In this document: positions 35,600 to 43,800 of the stretch, piece by piece
How the letters are laid out: each line of letters starts with the position of its first letter
How positions within the stretch are numbered: the stretch's first letter is position 1
From: CAVXJN01 sp963762165
GTDB taxonomy: Bacteria > Pseudomonadota > Gammaproteobacteria > JASBUN01
DNA length: 64,000 nt
Assembly (NCBI GenBank): GCA_963762165.1
Contig: CAVXJN010000003.1
Location: 62,001-126,000 of the forward strand
Direction: 5' to 3'
Notes under the pieces: generated by a model
Seen by the model: the letters and a program-made list of their open reading frames with translations, nothing else
What the model was told of the DNA's origin: nothing
Databases searched by the model: none
Translations under genes and position numbers: made by a program

Positions 35600-36652
35600 A
35601 TGGACGAAGCCGAAATCGTCATCAACAATGCGCGCATTCCGCGCAATACGCGTACCACGATCGACCTGCCGGTCACGCGGCTCTACACCCACTCCGAGAT
35701 CGCGATGCCGCTGCATGTGGTGCGCGGCAAAAAGCCTGGCGCAAAGTTGTTTGTCAGCGCCGCCATTCACGGCGACGAACTCAATGGCGTGGAGATCATC
35801 CGGCGCCTGTTGAAATTACCCATTCTCAAACGCATGCGCGGTACTTTGATCGCCATCCCGATCGTCAACGTACATGGCTTTATCAACCATTCCCGCTACC
35901 TACCCGACCGCCGCGACTTGAATCGCAGCTTCCCGGGCTCCGAGCGCGGCTCGCTGGCGGCTCGTCTTGCCCATCTGTTCATGACCGAAATCGTCGAACA
36001 ATGCAGTCATGGCATCGACCTGCATACCGGGGCGCTGCATCGCAGCAACCTGCCGCAGATTCGCGCCAACCTGGACCACGACGAAACCGCTGCGCTGGCG
36101 CGTCGATTTGGTGTTCCCGTCCTGATCAATGCCGACTTGCGCGACGATTCTCTTCGTGAGGCTGCAGACGAACGGGGCATCCCCATGCTGCTGTACGAAG
36201 CCGGAGAAGCTTTGCGCTTCGATGAGTTGAGCATCCGTGCCGGTGTCCGCGGTGTAGTCAACGTGATGCGTGCGCTGGAGATGCTACCGGCGAGTCGCAG
36301 CGCTAGTCGCACGCGTTTCGAACCGGTCGTCGCCCATTCCAGCTCATGGGTGCGCGCACCCATGAGCGGTATACTGCGGGCCATGGTCCCACTCGGAGCG
36401 CAGGTGACCAAGGATTCGCTGCTCGGCGTTATCGCCGATCCTTTTGGCGAACGGGAATCCATCGTCACCGCGCCTGCGGCCGGAATCGTGATTGGGCGTA
36501 GCAATTTGCCGCTCGCGAACGAAGGCGACGCGCTATTTCATGTCGCCCGGTTCAAGAAAATCGACCAGATCACCGAACGCATGGAAGCTTTTCAGGAAAC
36601 CCATATTCAAGATCCGCCGCCCGAGCCTTATCCAGAGGGGCCCATTCTCTGA
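35600..36652 (+). CDS. M14-type succinylglutamate desuccinylase/aspartoacylase family protein
   Basis: Product of 350 residues from an ATG at 35600, one base after the rimK stop. Zinc-carboxypeptidase-like motifs: SAAIHGDELNGVEIIRRL (H-x-x-E), the arginine in RDLNRSFPGSERGS, HGIDLHTGALHR (second His) and the catalytic glutamate in LLYEAGEALRF. The C-terminal third (PMSGILRAMVPLGAQVTKDSLLGVIADP) looks like a small barrel/biotinyl-like hammerhead common in this branch. The tight link to rimK suggests a role on glutamylated products, but this is inference. Confidence 0.85.
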   Translation: MDEAEIVINNARIPRNTRTTIDLPVTRLYTHSEIAMPLHVVRGKKPGAKLFVSAAIHGDELNGVEIIRRLLKLPILKRMRGTLIAIPIVNVHGFINHSRYLPDRRDLNRSFPGSERGSLAARLAHLFMTEIVEQCSHGIDLHTGALHRSNLPQIRANLDHDETAALARRFGVPVLINADLRDDSLREAADERGIPMLLYEAGEALRFDELSIRAGVRGVVNVMRALEMLPASRSASRTRFEPVVAHSSSWVRAPMSGILRAMVPLGAQVTKDSLLGVIADPFGERESIVTAPAAGIVIGRSNLPLANEGDALFHVARFKKIDQITERMEAFQETHIQDPPPEPYPEGPIL

Positions 36653-36682
36653 TCGTGATCGCGGAAATGGAAACGCCGGGCG

Positions 36683-38056
36683 ATGGACGATAAGACGGTA
36701 GCCAAAATGCAAAATCGAGATTTGGTCGCGCGGGATCTGTCAGTGCTTTGGCACCCGTGCACCCAAATGAAGGACCACGAGCAGCTTCCGCTGATACCCA
36801 TACGACGCGGGCAAGGCGTGTGGCTGGAGGATTTCGAAGGCAACCGCTACCTCGACATCATCAGTTCGTGGTGGGTGAATCTGTTCGGGCACGCGAATCC
36901 GCAGATCAATGCTGCGATCAAGACGCAGCTCGACAGCCTCGAGCACGTAATCCTGGCGGGATTCACCCATGAACCCGCCTTGAGGCTTGCGGAGCGACTC
37001 GTGGCGTTGACCCCGGACGGTCTCGATCGCTGCTTCTACTCTGACAATGGTTCCACGGCAGTCGAAGTGGCGCTGAAAATGAGCTTCCATTATTGGCGCA
37101 ACCAGGGACAACAGCACCGCACCAAGTTCATCACCCTGAGCAATAGCTATCACGGCGAGACCCTCGGTGCCCTGGCGGTCGGCGGGGTGTCGCTTTACAA
37201 GGAAACCTACGGCCCCTTGTTACTGGATGCCATCACCGTACCGTCGCCGGATTGCTTTGCTCGGGAGCCCGGCGAAAGCTGCCGCGACCACTCCGAGAAA
37301 ATGTTCGCGCACATGGAACAGGCGCTGGAGCGACATGCGGGGGAGGTCTGCGCGGTGATCGTCGAACCGCTGGTACAGTGCGCCGGAAATATGCGCATGT
37401 ACGATCCGATTTACCTTTCGCTGCTGCGGGACGCATGCGATCGCCACGGCGTGCATCTGATTGCGGATGAAGTCGCGGTCGGATTCGGTCGCACGGGCAC
37501 CATGTTCGCCTGCGAACAGGCGGCAATCCGCCCCGACTTCCTGTGTCTTTCGAAAGGCCTCACTGGCGGTTACCTGCCAGTATCGGTGACCATGACCACC
37601 GAAGACGTCTATCAGGCATTTTACGACGACTACGAAGCCATGCGCGCTTTCCTGCATTCCCACAGCTACAACGGCAATCCGCTCGGCTGTAGCGCGGCAC
37701 TGGCGACCCTCGATATTTTCGAGCACGACAAGGTCATCGAAACAAATCGCGCTCTGGCTGCAAAAATGCACGACGCAACCTCGCACTTGCAGGACCACCC
37801 CCACGTCGGCGAAGTTCGACAAACCGGGATGATCGTCGCCATGGAGATGATGCAGGATCCGAAATCAGGGAACGCCTATCCGTGGCAGCAGCGCCGGGGT
37901 GTTCGCGCCTACCGGTACGGACTGGAGCATGGCGTGCTGCTGCGCCCGCTCGGCAATGTCCTGTATTTCATGCCGCCCTACGTCATCAGCCATTCCGAGT
38001 TGGACCTGGCCGCGCAAATTGCCGAGCGTGCCATCGATGTTGCGACCAGGGAATAG
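36683..38056 (+). CDS. bioA: Adenosylmethionine-8-amino-7-oxononanoate aminotransferase
   Basis: Product of 457 residues; PLP class III aminotransferase of biotin synthesis that uses SAM as amino donor. Motifs: LWHPCTQMKDHEQ, SSWWVNLFGHANPQIN, YSDNGSTAVEVALKM, NSYHGETLGALAVGG, LIADEVAVGFGRTGTMFACE and the PLP lysine in CLSKGLTGGYLPVS. The HPCTQM opening is diagnostic for BioA. No other bio genes are in the window. rsmE begins 5 bases downstream. Confidence 0.95.
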   Translation: MDDKTVAKMQNRDLVARDLSVLWHPCTQMKDHEQLPLIPIRRGQGVWLEDFEGNRYLDIISSWWVNLFGHANPQINAAIKTQLDSLEHVILAGFTHEPALRLAERLVALTPDGLDRCFYSDNGSTAVEVALKMSFHYWRNQGQQHRTKFITLSNSYHGETLGALAVGGVSLYKETYGPLLLDAITVPSPDCFAREPGESCRDHSEKMFAHMEQALERHAGEVCAVIVEPLVQCAGNMRMYDPIYLSLLRDACDRHGVHLIADEVAVGFGRTGTMFACEQAAIRPDFLCLSKGLTGGYLPVSVTMTTEDVYQAFYDDYEAMRAFLHSHSYNGNPLGCSAALATLDIFEHDKVIETNRALAAKMHDATSHLQDHPHVGEVRQTGMIVAMEMMQDPKSGNAYPWQQRRGVRAYRYGLEHGVLLRPLGNVLYFMPPYVISHSELDLAAQIAERAIDVATRE

Positions 38057-38061
38057 CGCAG

Positions 38062-38793
38062 GTGCGAGTAACCCGGGTCTACGTGCCGGAACTCATACAA
38101 GCGGGTAGCGAGTTGCAACTCCCCGACGCCGCAGTGCGTCACGTAATCCGAGCACTGCGTCTCCAGCCGGGCGCCGAACTGACCTTGTTCGACGGCCGCG
38201 GCGGCGAATACGTTGCGCGCCTGATGCGCACGGAGCGCAATCAGGCCTGGGTCCGGGTCGAAACCCACCGTCAGCGGGAAGCTGAATCACCGCTGGAGGT
38301 AACCCTGGTGCAGGGAATTTCTCGCGGTGAGCGCATGGACTACGCGATTCAGAAGGCGGTCGAGCTCGGTGTATGCGCTATCGCCCCGGTATTCACCGAA
38401 CGCAGCGTGGTACAGCTCAAAGGCGAACGCGCAGACAAGCGTCAGTCACATTGGCAGGGAATCGCGCAAAGCGCGTGTGAACAGTGCGGGCGCAATCGCG
38501 TTCCGACTTTGCACGCGCCGATTGCGCTAAATCAATGGCTTCAACAATGGCAGGGCGAATTGGGTTTGACATTGAGCCCGGTTGCGCAACCCGCGCTCGC
38601 GGATCTGCCATTTCCCAAGCAGCCTTTGGCGGTGCTCATCGGCCCGGAAGGTGGCCTGACGGATGCGGAAGTGCAATTCGCACAGCAGCGCGGTTTTCAG
38701 GCCGTACGCCTGGGGCCGCGCGTCTTGCGTACGGAAACCGCAGCTGTCGCCGTTCTAGCGGCAATTCAAACGCTATGGGGAGATCTACGCTGA
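38062..38793 (+). CDS. rsmE: 16S rRNA m3U1498 methyltransferase
   Basis: Product of 243 residues from a GTG (VRVTRVYVPELIQAGSELQLP). SPOUT family with PUA-like N-terminus (HVIRALRLQPGAELTLFDGRGGEY) and the knotted C-terminal domain: VTLVQGISRGERMDYAIQKAVELG, ERSVVQLKGERADKR, SACEQCGRNRVP, VLIGPEGGLTDAEV and LGPRVLRTETAAVAVLAAIQ. Uses SAM to methylate 16S rRNA after assembly. It ends 11 bases from the chpC stop on the other strand. Confidence 0.96.
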   Translation: MRVTRVYVPELIQAGSELQLPDAAVRHVIRALRLQPGAELTLFDGRGGEYVARLMRTERNQAWVRVETHRQREAESPLEVTLVQGISRGERMDYAIQKAVELGVCAIAPVFTERSVVQLKGERADKRQSHWQGIAQSACEQCGRNRVPTLHAPIALNQWLQQWQGELGLTLSPVAQPALADLPFPKQPLAVLIGPEGGLTDAEVQFAQQRGFQAVRLGPRVLRTETAAVAVLAAIQTLWGDLR

Positions 38794-38804
38794 ATCGATA
38801 CCGG

Positions 38805-39281
38805 TCACGCCGCGTTCAAGTCGACTAACGAACGTTCCAGCGCATCCAGGTCCGGAATCATCGCCTGGTCGCTTCCCGCCAACACCTTGGATGCGATCCC
38901 GTCCACGGAGTCACCCTCGGCGGACGCAACCACATTGTCGCTGCCAGCGGTCAACAACCGCGGGATACCCTGGAGCACGACACCTATAAACGGCAGTTCA
39001 GTGTTCCCGTTGAGCGTATTCAATACCGCGATACGCAGCCGAGATTGCTCCGCAGGAGGTTCTCCACCCACAAACGCGTCGTATGAGAGCAAAGGAATTT
39101 CGATGCCGCGCCATGCCACCATACCAAGCCACCAGGAGGGCGCGTCGTCCATTGGGGTCGGCGCATTGTATTCGACGATTTCCGCTACTGCGGAGTTCGG
39201 GAGCAGCAGCTGTCCTTGCTGCACCGGCAATAGCAGACTGTGAATGTCAGCGATTCGTTTGTTCATTTCCGGATTCTCCAT
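38805..39281 (-). CDS. chpC: ChpC, CheW-like adaptor of the Pil-Chp system
   Basis: Product of up to 158 residues (a start at MNKRIADIHS, 39266, is also possible). One CheW domain: SLLLPVQQGQLLLPNSAVAEIVEYN, WWLGMVAWRGIEIPLLSYDAF and GVVLQGIPRLLT. CheW proteins couple the receptor to the kinase; ChpC is the second such adaptor besides PilI. It overlaps the chpB end and closes the leftward pilG-chpC run. Confidence 0.9.
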   Translation of the reverse strand: MENPEMNKRIADIHSLLLPVQQGQLLLPNSAVAEIVEYNAPTPMDDAPSWWLGMVAWRGIEIPLLSYDAFVGGEPPAEQSRLRIAVLNTLNGNTELPFIGVVLQGIPRLLTAGSDNVVASAEGDSVDGIASKVLAGSDQAMIPDLDALERSLVDLNAA

Positions 39282-40890
39282 TCAATGAGTGCAGCAGGCG
39301 CCGCGCGAGTTCTGCCGGTGTGTCGGATTCGCTGACTACGCCTGCATCGCGTGCAGCATCGGCCATGCTGCTGATAACGCAAGTGGAAGCCGCTTGCGCC
39401 CACACGGTCCCACCGGCGGCGACAATGGCTCTTGCGCCGCTGACACCATCGTTCCCCATGCCGCTGAAAATGATTGCATGCGTCCTACCTTCGAAGGCCG
39501 CGGCAACTTCGGTCATGACGTCATCAATACAGGGGCTGTACACACTCTTGCGCGCCACCGGATGCAACGCGATTACGCCGTCCGCGAAGGTCATCCTCTG
39601 TTCCACCGGCGCCACTACGATCTGCCCGGGACGCAATGCCATGCCGGATTCGGCGGCACGAACGTCGAGTTCCGTGACGCGACCCAGTTGGTCGGCAAGC
39701 AGATCGACGAAGCCGTTTCCTATGTGCTGGGCGACGATGAAAGTCGCCTCGATGTCTTTGGACAGCCCGGCGACAAACTCCTTGACCGCCTGAGGCCCAC
39801 CGATCGATGCGCCGAGCACCCAGACCGGTATGCCGGACGGTGTACGTTCGGTCGCGATGGCTTCGACGGCAAGCGTGTCTGCCGATTCAACAGCGCTGCC
39901 GCCAGTGTTCAACGGAAGTTCTTCGACCAATTCAAGCCCACCGGATAGCGTGGGCACTTCGTCAAACAGAAACTCGTTCGGGATCTCCGCGTCGTCGGTC
40001 AATACCGGCAGATCGGCAAGCGCGAAAGATTCGGCTTCTCCCGAATCGTGGCTCCGTGCAGGCAGGGGATGCTCTGTTGCCTGGTCGCTCGACCCGACGT
40101 CGAGATCCCAATCCGATTCTATGCTCCACTGCGCGTTCAACTCAGTGGTATCCGACAACACCGGCAGTTCGTCCAGAACAAACTCATCGCTGACCCCCCA
40201 GTCGGGCGTCTGAATCGGCTCGATCTCTTCACCACCGGCGACTACATCTGAAGTTGCAGTTAATTCGTCGAGCGCCAACTCGGTGAACCGAGTGGTATCG
40301 GGTCCGGACTCGGCGTCGATATCGAATGCCAAGGCGCCGTCGGCGTCATGGTTCGCCGCAGGCGCCTTCTCGGTTTCGTGGCCGGCGTCTTCCGACAACG
40401 CTCCTGAAGTTTCAGTTGAGAATTCGGAGTCCAGATCGAACCCGAGTTCGGCGCCGAGATCCACGGCCTCGGCGTGCGAGGTTACCAACGTCAATCCCGC
40501 TGTTTCGGTTTTGGGCTTGATTTCAGCCGGCTCCGCGTGCGCCAACGCTCCGAGCTTGTCAGCCAAACGCCGGCCCCAGGCCTGCCCGGCAATGGACTTA
40601 GGCGCGTGCCGCTTACCGGCATCGCCGTCGTTGAACAACATCGGCAATTGCGCCCGGTCGATCCAGATGTCGACATCCAGGTCGCCGTCGCTGTCGGCTT
40701 CTTCCAAATCGACCAACAAAACATCGGCAACGTTTCGATCAAGTTGATCCGGACGGCAGTCCCACAGGGTGTCGTCGGTGACGATCTCGACACCGTAGGG
40801 CGACAGAATTTCTGCGAAATAGCGGCGCTGGCGTTCTGACCGCGCGACCACCGCAACCCGTAATACGTCATTCAGTTCTTCAGGGCTCAC
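39247..40890 (-). CDS. chpB: ChpB, CheB-type methylesterase with long acidic linker
   Basis: Product of 547 residues from a GTG at 40890 with AGGAG 8 bases upstream; it overlaps the chpA stop by 11 bases. Residues 1-90 are a diverged receiver-like domain; residues about 354-547 are the esterase with Ser in GASIGGPQAV, His in FIVAQHIGNGF and Asp in SGMGNDGVSGAR. Between them lies an acidic, low-complexity linker of about 235 residues with three copies of a DELPVLSD-like motif. It removes methyl groups from PilJ, opposing PilK. Confidence 0.92.
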   Translation of the reverse strand: MSPEELNDVLRVAVVARSERQRRYFAEILSPYGVEIVTDDTLWDCRPDQLDRNVADVLLVDLEEADSDGDLDVDIWIDRAQLPMLFNDGDAGKRHAPKSIAGQAWGRRLADKLGALAHAEPAEIKPKTETAGLTLVTSHAEAVDLGAELGFDLDSEFSTETSGALSEDAGHETEKAPAANHDADGALAFDIDAESGPDTTRFTELALDELTATSDVVAGGEEIEPIQTPDWGVSDEFVLDELPVLSDTTELNAQWSIESDWDLDVGSSDQATEHPLPARSHDSGEAESFALADLPVLTDDAEIPNEFLFDEVPTLSGGLELVEELPLNTGGSAVESADTLAVEAIATERTPSGIPVWVLGASIGGPQAVKEFVAGLSKDIEATFIVAQHIGNGFVDLLADQLGRVTELDVRAAESGMALRPGQIVVAPVEQRMTFADGVIALHPVARKSVYSPCIDDVMTEVAAAFEGRTHAIIFSGMGNDGVSGARAIVAAGGTVWAQAASTCVISSMADAARDAGVVSESDTPAELARRLLHSLNGESGNEQTNR

Positions 40891-43800
40891 TGCTGCACTC
40901 CTGCAGCAATTCTTCGATGTTCTGTAGCAGTTCGCTTTCCTGGTACGGTTTGCCCAGGTAGCGATTGACACCGATCTCTCGCGCTCTCCGGCGATGCTTA
41001 TCACCCGTACGCGAGGTGATCATGATGATCGGGATATGACGCAAGCGCGGTTCGTTGCGGATGTGGGTTGCCAACTCGAAACCGTCCATGCGCGGCATTT
41101 CGATGTCCAACAACATGACGTCCGGAAGGTTTTCCTGCAATTGGGCGACAGCGTCGACACCGTCCTTCGCTGTCAGCACCTGCATGCCATTGCGCTGCAA
41201 CAAACGGGAAGTGACTTTGCGTACGGTAATCGAGTCGTCAACCACCATGACCGTCGCCGGCGCAGCTTCGACGGTCGCCGCTTCGCTCCCTTCGGTATCG
41301 AACGCCGACACACGGGCGGCGGCGCTGACACGAATCAATGCGGCAACGTCGAGAATCAGCACTACTCTTCCGTCACCGAGAATGGTCGCACCGGAAACGC
41401 TTCGAACGGTGGAGATCTGCGGACCCACGGACTTAACAACGATTTCGCGACTGCCCATGAGCGCGTCGACCTGCAGCGCCATGCGGTGATCGCCGGAACG
41501 CACCAACATTACCGGTAACAGCTTGGCGGTCTCCGACAATTGCGAAGCTGCGCCCAACAGCGCACCGAGATTCTGCACCTGGTAATCCCGGCCGCCATAT
41601 TCGTAGCGGGTGGTGGGTGCCGCGAAATAAGCCTCCAGCTCTGCGCGGCTCATGCGTACGATGCCTTCGACGCTGGTCAGTGGTATGGCATAGTTCTCTT
41701 CGCCGACGGCCACGAGCAGCGCCTGATTGACCGCCAGGGTGAACGGTAATCGGATAACGAACCGGGTGCCCAGTCCGTGACGGGAATCGATTTGCAGCAC
41801 GCCCCCGAGCTGCTTGATCTCGCTGTTGACCACGTCCATGCCAACGCCGCGACCGGATATCTGCGTGACTTCGCTCGCCGTACTGAAACCGGACTCAAGC
41901 ACGAATTGCATGACATCGTGATCGGTAAGTTCGGCGGAATCGGCAATCAAGCCACGCTCCGAAGCCTTGCGGCGGATAGCTTCGAGGTCCATTCCGGCGC
42001 CGTCGTCGGTCACCGTGATCACGACTTCGGACCCTTCACGCGCCATGTCGACGTGAATCGTTCCGGTCTCCGGCTTGTTCCGCTCGCTGCGCTGTTGCGG
42101 ATTCTCAATGCCGTGCGCCACCGCATTGCGCAACATGTGCTCCAACGGGGCGAGGATACGGTCCAGAACGGTGCGATCCATTTCGCCCTGCGCGCCGCTC
42201 ACCTGCAACTGCGCTTTTTTGTTCAGCTCCTGCGCGGTCTGACGGACAATGCGACGCAAGCGCGGCACCAGGCCGGTAAACGGCACCATGCGCGTACGCA
42301 TGAGACCTTCCTGTAAATCCGTGTTGACGCGCGACTGCTGTACGAGCAGCGTTTCCGACTCGCTCACCAAGCCGCCAAGCAAACCTTCGATACTTCCGAT
42401 GTCGGCGACGCTCTCCATGAGTGCGCGGGACAGCTGCTGCATCTGCGAATAGCGGTCCATCTCCAAAGGATCGAAATCTTCGTCGCCATCGTTCTCGATC
42501 TCGTAGCGGTATAGGATCTGCGCTTCGGTTTCGATTTCGAGCTTGCGCAACTGATCCCGTAACCGAGTTACGGTTTGCTCCAGCTCCACCAGGTTGTAGC
42601 CGAACGCACCGACGTTCTGCTCGAGGCGCGAGCGATAGATACTCACTTCACCGGCGTAGTTCACCAGATTGTCGAGTAAATCGGCTCGCACGCGGACCAT
42701 ATCCTGGTTCTGTCCGCGTTGGGCATTTTCCGCCGCTGGGTCGGATTCGCCGTCTTCCGCTTCGGGGGTCGCTTTGGGAATCACGAATGGGACGACATCC
42801 GCCGCTTCAGGTGCCGGTTGCGGTGCCGCGGAAACCTCGGCGGACTCGTGCGACACAACCTCGGGCGTCTGCGCAGGAGCCGCCGCAGCGCCTTCGCCAC
42901 CACTGGCAAGAATTGCCTGGACTTCGGCCACCAGCTCGTTCGCCGGTTCCACGGGGCGCATTTCCTGGGTGCGCTCAAGCATGCCGTAGAGTCGATCGAG
43001 TGCCTTATGCACGGCCGATTGTGCGGTTTCGGTAGCGCGGGCGCGGCCGTCGACGATCGCTTCGAGCAAGGATTCCAGAGCGTGGCTGAGATCACCGATC
43101 GCGGAGATACCCGCCATACGGGCGCCGCCCTTGAGGGTATGCAGATCGCGTTGCAGAGCGGCCACGATTTCCGTGTTGTTCGCATCTTCCCGCCAGCGCT
43201 GCATAGTTGCGTCGCTGGAATCGAGAATTTCGGCTGCTTCCTCCAGAAAGACTTCCACCAACTCTTGGTCGTATTCCGCTTGTTCGGTGGAAACGGCCTG
43301 CTCCACGACCGCATCCTTGACTGCAGCTTGCTCGCGGCGCAAGCGCTCTTCGACCTTGGCTTGCTCCGCTTCGTAGAGCGAACGTACCCGCGCGACCAGA
43401 GCGCCGTAGTCAGGCAGGGACTGCTCCGATTGATTGATCAGTTGCAGCATTTGCTCAACTGCGCCGACGGATTCCACCAGCGACGCCATGCCTTCTTCCG
43501 GCAACAGCGTGTCATTGCCCATCAGCGCTTTGGCATACTTTTCCAGCAGTCCCGACAGCTCCGCGATGTCGTTGGCGCCCGCCATGCGCGCGCTTCCATG
43601 CAACGTGTGCAGCGCGCGAATCAGCCCTTCGTCCACTGCGCACTGTTCTATGTCGTTGCGGCAGCGCTCCATGAAGCCATGAATCGCGTCGATATGTCCT
43701 GCCGATTCCTTACTGAAGATTTCATGCAGCTGCGTGTCCATCGCTTCCTGGGATTCGTCGGAATCCGCCGGGCGCGACTCTTCGGGTACGGTGGATTCGA

